A DNA stretch of 64,000 nucleotides, from contig CM040429.1 of the NCBI GenBank assembly GCA_022702705.1, positions 115,483,943 through 115,547,942 on the forward strand, written 5' to 3'. Position numbers and translations under genes: made by a program. Every line of letters starts with the position of its first letter. Position 1 is the stretch's first letter. The notes beneath the pieces are model-generated. The model searched no databases. It had not been told where the DNA came from and saw nothing but the letters and a program-made list of their open reading frames with translations. This DNA comes from Papilionanthe hookeriana x Papilionanthe teres. Its lineage: Eukaryota > Streptophyta > Magnoliopsida > Asparagales > Orchidaceae. Shown here one piece after another: positions 11,797 to 23,163 of the stretch.

Positions 11797-13808
11797 TCAG
11801 TTGGGTCAGCCTCACATGTGTGGTGAAGTCCCCATCCAAGCTTATTTAGATTAATTTTAGGATTAGGTGAAGCATGGGTAAGGTTAAAATGTTTAATCAT
11901 AGGTTAGGAAAGAGCTCCCCTCTCTTACCACTAATGGTATTGTGAGGTGGAAAGTGGCGTCCATGGCTTGTATGTGGCTTATGCATGGCTTCATGGCTCC
12001 ATTTGGTTGGGAAAAGGTTTGGTCAATTTCATAAAAATGTTATTTGGAGTTTTTAAAAACTTTAGATTTTTTGAATTGGTTTTGTCATGATGCTATTTTG
12101 GTTTAATCAAAATGATGGGTTTTGGACTTAGGGGATGATTTAAATCAAAGGGATGATGAGGGGAAATTTCATGTGGGCTTTGGAATGGATTTTTTGGCTT
12201 TTGGATTTGGTGAAAATGGGCTTTTAGAATGGTTTAAGAATGTGGGTCTTTAGGTTTGAAAACAAATTTTTGGATGGAAATTTTGTAAAGGATTGGGCCA
12301 AACAAATGTTGGGTTTAGTTTAGGGATGTGTCATGAGTGATTTGAAACAAATTTGAGGTGATTTGGAGTTGAATTGGGTTTGATTTGGTACTTTTTTGGT
12401 AAAGGGGCCAAAGTGGGTCAAATTGGGCTAACTTGGGCTAAGATTGTACTAATGTTAGATTTGATGTAAAATTAATGTTGAGAAATGTTTATGGGAGTGT
12501 TACAAAGAGTTTTCAACTTTGGTTGGGCTTTGATTTTGGGATTTGGGCCCATATGGGTTCATGGTGGGTTTAGGCTAAAATTGTGGATTTTTGGTTTGGG
12601 TTAGGTTTGGGTGGAGTTTAGGTTCAAATTTTGGGCAAATCAAGTTAATTTTTTCTTTTTGGTGATTTTAGGAAGGATTAGGAAAAGATTTGGGGCTAAT
12701 TGGAGTTGAATTGGGTTGGTTTGGGCTAAGTTTATGTTATGGGCCAAAATTGGGCCTTAGGCTTCAAATTGAAATTGGATCCAAATGTTCATCAGAATAG
12801 GCTTGGATTTGGTCTAAATTGATATTAGGGATATTTAATTGAAGTTTAGAATTGAATTGGATCAACATTGAGGTTAATTGGAGTGGTTTGGTTTGACATT
12901 GGGTTCACTTGGGTTAAAAATGGTCAAATTGGGGGTTTTGGTAAAAGTGGGCTAAATTGACAAAATTGGCTTATGGTGTAGTTGAACAAAATAAAATTGG
13001 GAATATTTGGGATTTTCTGGAATTTGTTGGGAATTTTTGGAATTTTTGGATTTTTTTGGTTAAATAGGGCATTTTGGGTATTTGGAGGGTATTGGGGGGT
13101 ATTTTTGAAAATTTTGGTTAATTTGGCTGAGGATGCTCAATTTGAATGATGGGAAAAGTTTAGGATTATTTTTGAGGAATTTTTGGTAATTTAGGTGATT
13201 TTGCAAATTTTGGGTAATTTCAAGGGCATTTGGTAGGTTTGGCGGGTGTAGGGCCCCCGGGGTAAAAAATTGAAATTTTGGAAAAATAAAGATTGATCAA
13301 ATGTAAGTGAAATGGGATCATTTTGGTTAAGTTATGAAGCCATATCAAGCCTATAAGATCCATGAGAGGACTCATTTGAGGCATTCACTATGTTGTTCCT
13401 AACCCTCCTAGCCTAGGGCCTGGGGGTTAAGGTCCATCCATATGAATTACCTACATGAGTCGGGAAGTCAAACTAGGTATGAATGGTTTTAGGATTTGGA
13501 ATGTGTGTGAAAGTGTAATGTGTGCATATCAACCCTCACCAGACCAGGCCACCCAGGATAGTCCTAAGGCCAAAGAGTCCTATAGGGAACTCATCCTTTA
13601 AACCTCCACATTTGATCTTAACCCTCCAAGTGACTTGGGGGTTTACAATCAAACTTATGGGGTTTGCAGGGAGTTAAGAGGTGTTTGAATTTCTAAGTGG
13701 TGGGTTCCATTTCTAGTCCTCAAAGATAGTCAAAGGGAAAGCCTAAGGCTAGATCCTAAGTACTAAGGAGAGAGAAGAGAAATGACCTCATCAAAAATGA
13801 GGTCAACA
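11797..13808 (+). mobile_element. Giant LTR A, second part, to its terminus
   Basis: Continuation of LTR A after the B insertion. It aligns with 9808-11791 of B throughout, including the C-poor G/T-rich stretch and the closing block with CCTCACCAGACCAGGCCACC. It ends in TGAGGTCAACA, the same terminus as B. What follows (13809 on) is unrelated to any LTR copy here, so 13808/13809 is an LTR boundary. Whether A is a solo LTR or belongs to the DNA on its right cannot be told, as its outer end is not in the window. Confidence 0.85.
13784..13804 (+). other. LTR-terminal hairpin (LTR A)
   Basis: Stem GACCTCAT / ATGAGGTC with a 5 nt loop, the same as at the end of LTR B. Confidence 0.8.
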
Positions 13809-14854
13809 AGCCTCCATAGAATTGCTACTACTTTGATGCTGCCATGTGGTCGTGATAAGGTGAGGGAGAAATCCACACCCGTCACTCGAGTTCGTACTGT
13901 GTTCTAGAGGCTGTCCAATAAGGAAGGATGTTCAATCGTTGAATTGCTCAAGAAAATGGGATGTACAGTATCTCCAAAAATGAAGAATGAAATTCTAAGG
14001 AAGGACCGACCCGATTGTTCAGTAAAGAAATTTTCTAAAGCATCGTCAGCCCATGTTCCTATTAAGCTCCTCTTGTGGAAACGTGTTGGTACAGCTTCCA
14101 CCACCACATATACTAATACTTTCATCGCGACACCCGCAGGGGGCAGACTGATCAAGTCTCAGCTGTGTCCAAGAGTACCATCTGCCAAATATTATAAGGA
14201 TCTCCTGAAGAGGAATAGTATGAGAGGATTGTTTTCCTCTATACATGGTCTGCACCATAGGGAGCACAATTCTCTTCTTCACTCCAAGGTCCCTGCCGAG
14301 ATCCTCCATCTCAAGGCGTCGAGTTTTAAGAGGAAGGTGTACTAAAGGTTGCTGCACTAGTACATTTTGAGAGGGTTGTGGATCATAATATGGATCATGA
14401 GTCCACTATTCATATTGTCAATACCGTTGTTGCTTCTGAGTTAGTTGTAGAAGGAGGTGACAGTTGAGGGAAACTTATAGATTTGAAGTTAATTAAAGAT
14501 AAAGCAATTGATGATAAAGTCCAAAAGCTATGAGCAGAGATTTTAGAACAATCAAAAGAATGAGGATGTACATTGATAACGAGGATTACTACCTGTCATA
14601 CTACATGGAGGAAGAGTTCATAGAGATTAACATTGTTGAAACCAAGTCCACGTAGTATGTGCACGATGCTCTACCTCCTTCTGAGGATAACACCACGATT
14701 GAACTTTAAAGGGCTATTTTTTTAAGAGATGAACCGATCAGCCACCTGGAGAAGAAGATGAAAGAAAAGGCCCCTCCATGACAGCATGGCCACAATACAT
14801 GGACAGTCACAATCACGACTAGCTTCATTTCTAGAGGTCAATTAGCCCGAAATC
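13809..14854. other. Unassigned sequence next to LTR A
   Basis: No recognisable gene. An open frame of 133 codons (13944-14345, plus) and overlapping minus-strand frames show no known domain. If LTR A were a 5' LTR a primer-binding site should lie just after 13808, but the sequence there (AGCCTCCATAGAATTG) matches no tRNA end I recognise. More purine-rich and balanced in base composition than the LTRs. Confidence 0.5.
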
Positions 14855-15604
14855 ATGCATATTACAGATGAAAGAAGAGAGGTCGCTTCCACTAATGAAG
14901 ATGAACTGCCAATGAAAGATACAATTCAGAGTCTACTGGAAAAAGACACTAAACAGATGGTCGAACAGCAAGTACTGGAGGCCATAGCACAATCTAAAGA
15001 GGTGCATCAGTTTCAAAGAGTAGACCTTACTTGGAGGAGTTCAATGCCGTACTTTACCATAAGTGATTTGTTCCCCTACTTCAAAAATGTTTGATGGGAG
15101 CAAAAATCCTCTACAGCAAATTGCCCATTTTAGAGCAAGCTGCTGCAATACAAGAGGGAGTGAAGCATTATTGTTCTTATAGTTTGTCAGCAGTATGTAA
15201 GGGATAGTATTTGATTGGTACGCCAAATTTTCCAACGGAATGGTCAAGACCTTCGTAGACCTTTGTAGAAATGAAAAAGCATGTCCGTAAAGAGATATGT
15301 TGGCACACTACACCATGTCACTATATGATATCTCGTAGTGGAATGACAAAAGCCTAGCGAGACCCTGGTGGATTACAATTTGAGATAAAGGAACCTCAGC
15401 ATTAATTGTGACCCTCAGCTGCAAGAACAACATGTGATCGAGATACTAATCAAGATTATCAACAATCCAGTAGCCTTCATGCTCAAGGGTCTCACTATTA
15501 AATCATTTGAGAAGTTACTCAATAAAGTCAGCAGTTTACATGAAGAGGTTAAACATATGGAGCATGCAGAAAAGACAAAAAAGTTTAGGCTAGTCAAGTA
15601 CATG
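14855..15604 (+). pseudogene. Tat-type Ty3/gypsy gag remnant, plus strand
   Basis: The frame at 14855-15094 reads into the start of a retrotransposon Gag core: KMFDGSKNPLQQIAHF at about 15085-15135, then FDWYAKFSNGMVKTFVDLC around 15208-15265, then, at 15434-15604, a helical piece that contains a match to the ...LKGLTIKSFEKLL... segment typical of Tat-clade Gag. Gag forms the virus-like particle in the cytoplasm. Several stops and frame changes separate the pieces, so it is dead. Only the middle of Gag is recognisable; no protease, reverse transcriptase or integrase follows on this strand. It ends at about 15604, where minus-strand gag sequence begins. Confidence 0.6.
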
Positions 15605-17086
15605 CTCCATCCTTATTGCGAGCCTCAAGAAAATCATTGAAATGATAGCATTCTTCAAGTACATGCTCCAAATGTCTATCATATGGGCAATAGTTGGGTT
15701 CATTTTTCTTCTTCACCTCATAAGGTCTCTTCGGTGGTGGGAGCTACATCCCTTGCTTAAGCAGATTCTTCAGCATCTTTCCGAGATAGTCATTCAAAAA
15801 AGGTATATCTTGGATTTCCTCTAGTTAAGGGACTGAATTTCCACTTCTGAGGAGATGAGCAAGCCTGCTCTGTAGACATGAAAAGTTACTTCTTTTTCTT
15901 ATCCAATGTTGAAAAAGAGAGACTCTCTTCCTTCCGCTACAGAGAACCCAGAATGGGTTTCTTTCTCTTGGCCTTCACAGTATCTTTAAAATCAAGGCAT
16001 CTGCTGTATTTTTCAGACTAGCCACTTTTTTTTATCAAAGTCTTGAAGGTTTAGATCTTACTCTTCTTTAACTAGATGGACATGTTGACTTCTATCTTAC
16101 CCATGAGAAATGTGACTGTAGGCTATTCTTGTAGCTGTACTTCACACTACAAACTCATGTTGCACCATCAAATAACAAACTCCAACAAGGGCTCAGTAGG
16201 ACCATGTCATGCTAGCAATAAGTTGCATAAAGTAATTTGGTGGTGCACTCCCACAAAGTGTTTTATAAATGCAACTTCTAACTCTGTGAAGCTCTTGAAT
16301 AAGCAGTTAGATAAGTCGGCATACAACATAAAAGTGAACTCTGCTAAAATGGTAACAAAGACCTGAAGAAAAAGTGCACAACTGGAACGTTGCAACAAAG
16401 CACTCTGAATTGAGCTATATGTTGGAAAGGATTTCCAAGGCCCTCAAACCTCTTAAAATGTGGGGAACAAACTTATAGGATACAAATTATGTTCATATGC
16501 CTCTAGGTATGGTCTAACCGACGCCACAAAGGTCTCACCCTACTAGGCTGCCAACGCAGCTTCAACATTGGCATTGACCAAGGACTGTAGGTGTGAATCA
16601 AATGAGATATGATCTTTCTGAGCAACATCAAAAGTGGTGGCATGAACATGATTAGAAGATGCCGAAGGTACTGGAGGCTTATTAGGGCATGTCTCACCTT
16701 GAGTAGGGGTGAAACAACATTGGATCCTGCCCTCTCAAATTGTAATGTCTCTTTTTGAGCAGCAAGGATGACAAGTGAGCAATCATCCCATCCTTGCTAT
16801 GATCCCCTTGATTGATAATGTAGCCACCATGGACTTCAAAAACCTCATGATAATCATCCTTGACGGGATCATTGGTGTGGCCCTCAAACTTCAAGCTATA
16901 GGCTCGAGTGGTCACAGTCAGGACATGGTTTGTGGCCATCTCATAATCATGGAGTTCCTTACTCAAGAGGTTATCCTCGTCAAGAAAATCCTTTGGAATA
17001 TTCAAGAGTCCCCTAGATAAATTATCATTGGGGTTAAGAAAATAATCCTCAGAATTATTAACCTTAAGATCGAGTTCAAGCTTCAC
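15605..17086 (-). pseudogene. Tat-type Ty3/gypsy gag remnant, minus strand
   Basis: Read on the minus strand, an acidic open frame starts at 17086 (130 codons, no stop until 16694). After frame changes it gives a Gag core: GLGNPFQHIAQFRVLCCN at about 16380-16435, then LFKSFTELEVAFIKHFVG around 16235-16300 and QGPTEPLLEFV-like text. Further left come KRPYEVKKKNEPNYCPYDRH and EECYHFNDFLEARNKDGAC (about 15600-15730), which match the conserved Gag tail of plant Tat elements (cysteine/histidine-bearing). Stops are frequent. The N-terminal acidic part is not one I recognise. It meets the plus-strand gag tail to tail. Confidence 0.6.
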
Positions 17087-20000
17087 CTCGGGTTCAACCC
17101 ATGTGGCTGTGAGATATGATCTACTAAAGAAAAGATCAATTTTGTGAGAAACTCAATGGCTTTCGAAATTAGAGTCAGAGCCTCAGATGGAGAGGAGGTG
17201 GGGACCTTTGAACTCACTGTGTATTGGGATGGGTCATGTGAAATCCCTCTTGGAGATACTTATTCTTGTACAAGTATTGGAAGTGACCTTGCAGACGCGC
17301 CCCATAACTCCCTCTATGAACAGGAGAAGAGCTTGACCTTTCACTACTCAAAGAAGCACAAGATGAAATATAAGTAGAAATTTTTTTCCTTTTATTGAAT
17401 TTAATAGGTACATCAGTTGCATGTTATGCCACTACAACAGTGGACCTAATAGCAGGAATAAACTCTAGTGCATTAGCATTGAGCGCTACGCTGAGGGTCC
17501 CTTGTAACTCCCAGCGGGACCAACCACATGCACAACAGAGTAATCACCTTGGTTGAGTAGTGGATCAAAGTTCTAAAGCCCACAGCTTGCTACGATGGCC
17601 TCAAGGGTAAAGGAAGTGGACAAGCTCTCTCTCAACCTGCTCAGAAGTCTCAGAAATCCAGGTGAGGAGCTTCCTCTCGAAAACAAGCCCTTTTCCCCAT
17701 AAAGTGGAAGCAACTCCCCCATGTTTATTTGTTAGAAGAGTTATAGTAACCTTATCAATCTGGAGAGCATGGCTAAGCTAGCTTGCACCATCAGGAGGAG
17801 GGTGAGCCCTGCTGATAATCTTGGTGGGGGCATATTCCTCCCAACCCGAGAGTACAAAAAAAGGTTCCAACCTAAGAATGTCGGGGACTCAACCTAAACT
17901 AGAATCAAAACAACAAGAGTAGAAGCTTGTTTTTGGACCCTAAAAAATCTAATCTGAGTTCTCTGGGCTATCCTGCCAAACTTAGGCATAAGCTGAACCT
18001 CAAAGGGAACCGAGACAATAGGGTCTAGACTACAGCAGAGGAAACGACAATAGTAGCAAAGTTCCCAGAAGACTGACCTGCTGAAGGCAGAGAAATCTAT
18101 GAAAACATGGAGGTATCACTGATAGCTTAAGGAAGACTGATGGGCACTGTGACGCTTCACAATTACGTATAAGACTCTTCTATGCAAAAGGGACTAGCTC
18201 AATACGAGAACCAAATAGGAGAGTGGCTCTATGTGCACGACTCCCCTTAATAGGGGGAGGGCATAAAGCAACAGACTCAGAAGGCATAGAATTACTCAGG
18301 ATAATCCATATAGGGTGGCCAAATAATTCAAAGGTTATATTACCGTCGACAGCATTGAAAGTACTGATGGAGAAGGAAACGGATCTCCCCTCAGTAGTAG
18401 CAATCATCAAGACTCTCAATCACCATGTTTACCAAGAAAAAGCTATACAATCAACGAAGAGAAAGGTTAAGAAAAGCCAATCACAAAAATAACACAAAAA
18501 CATGGATGTACTCAAATATGCAATGATGCAACATGCTGACGGTGAGAAAACATGAAAAAATACATCAAGTTGCAACCCCTAACAACTAACACATGGACTG
18601 AAAACCAAGGTCTCATAAAAGCTCAACTAATGAGTTGAGGAAGGAATCCAGGTCATGATAATTTGAGAAAAACCATAAATATGGAGAGAAAGGCTAAAAA
18701 CCTAGAGCAAAAGTGAAACTCCTATTATGGAGAGATATGCTCATCTCAACAGAGTTGCTAGATTATTTTATTCAGTTCATTATAGAATCTTAGAATCGAT
18801 TGCTTGTCTATTTATGTGTAGTCGTAAGGTTACCCTATTCTAGTAAGTCCCTCACCTGAATCATATAAATGATTTGAAGAGGAGGGAAATCGAATAACAT
18901 AAGGATATACAACAACAAATAGACAAACAAATAAAAAGAAAAGAAACAACAAGCTTTTACATGGGTAATCCTCATGTGATGGGTCAAGAATATAGTTCCA
19001 AATAAAATTAGATCAAAATACCTTGAAACACAACATCCACATAAGGAATCCCTATAGAAGCCACATGTAACTGAAGAACCGAAAAGAACATTTTTGATCT
19101 GCGGTCAAGAGCACTCCCGAAGGAATGTATTTTAAATGGTTAATTACATCTAAGGGGATACCCAATAATACTCTCGATATAAAGTTTTTTGCTTTTATTG
19201 TCATGGAATTGGTTCATAGGTTATCAAAGGGTGGTTATTTCATATGGGGAAGTGTCGATGCTTCAAAGCTCATGAAAGCCATCAAGGAGAGAGTGAGTCT
19301 CTCACATCTTAAATAGTTAGTGGCTCTTCAACATACGAAGCCACAAAATAACTGTAATCATTTTGATTGGGATATCCTAAAGCATCAAAGCATGTTTGGG
19401 CCATAAAGGATGAGGACAAATCGTTGCATCAAAAATAGGTGGCAACTTATCAGTTTTGGGTCTTCAAAATGATATCAACAAGGTTAAACGAGCAAAGAGC
19501 TCAACATGTTAGGCCAGTCGGGTAGGAGAAGAACAGGGATTTCTCCTCGGAACATGCAGACATGATGAAATTTTTTAGAGCAATCCTAAGTGTTGAGGCC
19601 CTATTAAATATGATTGAGGATTCATGCATGCAGCCCATTTTAAAAATGGCCCGAAGGCCATCCAGAAAGTAGAAGGCAGGTTTTGAAAAGTCTTGAATCT
19701 CTTAATCCTAAAATTTTGATTATCTTAAACTTTTATTAGGATTTTATACAAAACATTATAATATGAGCCTAGATAATATTTTCCATAATATCCCAGATGC
19801 ACAAAAAAAAAAAAAAATAGAAACAGTACATGCTTGCACTCAAAAGGGATGCACGCTAAAAATAAATAAAAGAGGCCAAAATGCCACTAGTTAGGCCAAG
19901 GAAATAAGGGAAAGCAGTAAAACTTTGCATATACAAGACCAATCCTAAAACTATACAAAAATATATAAACTTTGGACTTAAAATATAGGTCACATGCTAC

Positions 20001-20889
20001 CGCACCTGATCCTCATCACATGGTTTGATGCGTTATCTACCTCAAAACCCATGCCCGTACTATATTTTTGATATAGACCTGAGCTAAGCACTCTATCAAA
20101 CATTATAAAGAGAAAGTAAAGACTTGACCCGCATAAAACACACATTAGCTGGGAAAGCCATGCAACGACAACTAGGTCGTGCCTTATAATTAAGGGAGCT
20201 AATGACACCTCCAAGCTAAGGGTTAGAAATTATTAAAGTCTCGCACTTTTATTGTACCTGTGTGTGTGCATATGTATAAGCATGACACCCTACACAAGAA
20301 TGCCCTACTATACTACCATGCACAACAAGCGTATAAGCAAACCAAAAAGTGCTAAAGGCAACACATGGCTAGCACAAAAGCACAAAAGGCATTAAAAAAA
20401 AATCCTAGCATCCTATACCCTAGCCTAGCACATCATCTAATAATAAGTATCCTAACTAGCATCTTAGTGCAGAGTAAGTCTCCGACTAAGCATGACTATC
20501 ATGGGGTCACTGCACCGACCACATCTTGAGGATCCAAGCGATCTAAAGGATGTCATCTAAGATGAAATTTTAAATGTGTTGGACTTATATATGGTCTAGT
20601 TTGATATAAGCGTAATTTTTTTTAAAGTAGAACAGAAATAATATATAGAAAAATATGTTTTTCTTTTAAATTTAAAATAAGGGCCATTAAATGCAGGCTC
20701 ATAACATGCAGGGTGACACGAGTTAGATCTCTTGGATTCTTAGCACAGTCATGCTTGTCTCAATCTTGATGACCTAACTTGCATTGCTCACTAGGATCTA
20801 CCTGGCAAGCAATGTTAATTAAGGCATCGTGATCGATGTGGGAGTAACTCTCCTAACAAGTCTGACTCACTATCCATGTAAGCATGTAA
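17087..20889. other. Unassigned decayed sequence
   Basis: No domain recognised on either strand. Short open frames (for example 17144-17377 plus, 18180-18419 minus, 18223-18492 plus, 19125-19316 plus, 19990-20214 minus) share no known motif and are probably chance. It may be the 5' portion of the minus-strand element whose gag remnant lies at 15605-17086. A poly(A) run sits at 19802-19816. Confidence 0.4.
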
Positions 20890-21265
20890 ATGTGAATGCA
20901 GGTAGTTAAAGGAAAAGTGCACCAAAGTGGTAACAAAGTGTATGCCAGGAAGGTAGTGACTCCAAAATAAACGAGCTTGCCATGATGGCAGCGCGCATGA
21001 AAAGAGTATGCTGAGAAGGGAGTGACCTTGAAAGGGATAGGCATGTCGTGGTGGCAGCGACCAGAATAGGCTATGCCGAGGCACCAGCAACCTAAAGAAA
21101 TGGGCATGCCAAGGTGGCTGTTACTAAATGGAAGGGGCATACCGTGGTGGCAACGACATGAAGAGGGTATACAGATGTGGCAGTAACTCAAAGGAAAGGG
21201 CTTTCCATGGTGATAGTGGCCCGAACAGGGTATGTCAAGGTGGTAGTAACCAAATGAAATGTGCA
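20890..21265. repeat. Degenerate tandem repeat, units of roughly 45-50 bp
   Basis: A unit with a core like ATGCCAAGGTGGCAGTGACC and a spacer ending in A-rich GGAAAGGGC recurs about seven times (cores near 20940, 20980, 21040, 21080, 21105, 21145, 21190, 21235). The repeats explain the histidine/proline-rich minus-strand ORFs here (20815-21674), which I do not regard as genes. Tandem arrays in non-coding parts are common in Tat/Ogre elements. Confidence 0.6.
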
Positions 21266-23163
21266 ACTTAAGTGAATGATACCAAGAATACAAGCAATCA
21301 CACAGAGGTTGTGAGGTGACATTCAGGTAGGCAAGAATGCATGTGCACATGCACAACATGCAACGGTGCATGTGGTTTATCAATTAGAGGGGTAGCTGGT
21401 TGAACCAAAGTATTGTGCCAACTAGACCAGGATAGTTGGTTGAGGTACAAGTGTTGCCGATCAGTTTGAGATGACTGATGAAGGAATAAGTTTTGCGGAT
21501 TGAACCAGGATGACAGATAAAGGCAGAAATAGAAGTGCAAGTACAAATGAAATAAAAATTGCAAGTGCAATTAAAGGTGCAACATGGAAGGTGCTCCATG
21601 CAAGGCACACATGACACACTCCAAGGAAAACGATCACATGGAAAAGATAGCCACACTCTTTCTAACTTCCTCACATAGAAAAATTGAGGGATTGAAACTT
21701 AGATATACGACATCAACCTCTCCTACTTTGGCGAGCTAGGTGGAGAGTTTCTCCCTGGATTTCTGAAAGGGGGAAGTCTCCACACTATCTTGAAATGGGC
21801 TAGCTACAAATATTATCCAAAATTTACGATGCCTAAAAGCTTTTTGAAGTTAGCTTGCTACAAAGCATTTATTACTTTACAAAATCCAACCTCCCTATTT
21901 CGCCAAGGAAAATTGGGGAAGCAAAAGCAAGGGGAGAAAGGGACACCGACCCGTTAAGATTTTGCGCTAGGGTTCACAACAAAGGGAAAACACTCAGATC
22001 TATAGGGTGTTTTTCCATGCATGAAAAACATAACCTAAAGGCAGGCTCTACGAATTCCAATGATCCATCACATAGTAGTGTGGCCATGGCGGCTCATGCC
22101 AACCAGTGCATGCACCTTGTGTGGCTGATTGAACCCACACACCTATCACAATTAAAACCTAGGACTAGTAATGGAAGAAGATGAATTAGGAAAAGAATCA
22201 CACTACCATTAAGTTTGTTCAACATCCATTGGGTTGTAGGAAGAAGCTCTCCAATAAGGTAATAGAGAAGCCCACGAGTCCTTCCAAAAGATGTGAAGAA
22301 GCTCTCCTCACTGGAGAGATCACCAGAGTTCACCGGAGTTGCCTTATCCCAATATAGGATAATACTTTCCTAGTCGTACTCCTTGGAACCTTTGCTAGGG
22401 AGGAAAATGGTATAATAGAAGAAGAAGAAGTGGAGGAATGTCCAAACTCTAGCTTTCTCCTTAAAGAATCCCTCAAAACACCAATCCCCCAAGGAAGAAG
22501 AAGAACTTGTAAGGAGAGGAGGGAATTAAGAAGGAGGAGAAGAAAAATGGAGGAGAGGATGTGGAAGAAGAGCGAAAAACCTTAGCTCTCCAAGGAAGAA
22601 GCATCACCACACTCTTTAAAAAGCTCCCTCAACACTCACCCAGCTCCCCTAAGTAAATGGTGTTGATCCCTAAAATGGGAGAGGGGTTGCCAGTTTAAGC
22701 ACAACAAGGCCCCCAAAACATCAAAATGACCCCAAATAAAGGCCCAAAAAGTTTCTAAATGGAGGCCAAAATGGTTCTTTTACATCACTCCCAAGGCTCA
22801 TCATGTATTCCCTATAAAAACAGTGTCTTTAAGAGTCTGGACGGCACCCGAAATGACCTTTTTGTGATCTAGGTCACGATTGAGTCCTAGAAGCCACTTT
22901 TTGGGTGCCAAGGAGTTCTCGAGGCACCTAAGTGCTTCCCTCTGGTTTCTAAGGTAATGGTTAGAGTGCCTTGGCAACAGACAGGCAGTGCCTCAATGCG
23001 AAGATCTCAGGAAAAATGGGCTTTTGGCTATTTTTGGGCCTCTAGGTGTCTATAATAATGTACAAGTGCAAACCACAAGTTTTAGACTGCTAGAGGCCTA
23101 AGCTCGATGGTCTGGAATGGTATCTTGGGTGTGCAGGGTCCTGGGGTTGCCTTTGGGACTTTG
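21266..23163. other. Unassigned; purine tract with promoter-like minus strand
   Basis: No coding domain. From about 22405 to 22590 the plus strand is a GA-rich tract. On the minus strand this reads as a TTTTTAAAG box (near 22615-22625) followed by a long CT-rich leader, as in plant promoters and 5' UTRs; the minus-strand gag remnant at 17086 lies downstream. The last bases before LTR E are not a clear polypurine tract. Confidence 0.4.

Noticed and set aside
13944..14357. Overlapping 133-codon plus and 103-codon minus ORFs
   Set aside because: Neither has a recognisable domain and they mirror each other; not enough to call a gene.
19802..19816. Poly(A) run as the end of a LINE, SINE or processed pseudogene
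   Set aside because: No coding or SINE-like sequence upstream and no target duplication seen.
20815..21674. Cluster of minus-strand ORFs rich in His, Cys and Pro
   Set aside because: They come from the degenerate tandem repeat, which gives recurring residues in any frame; no domain.
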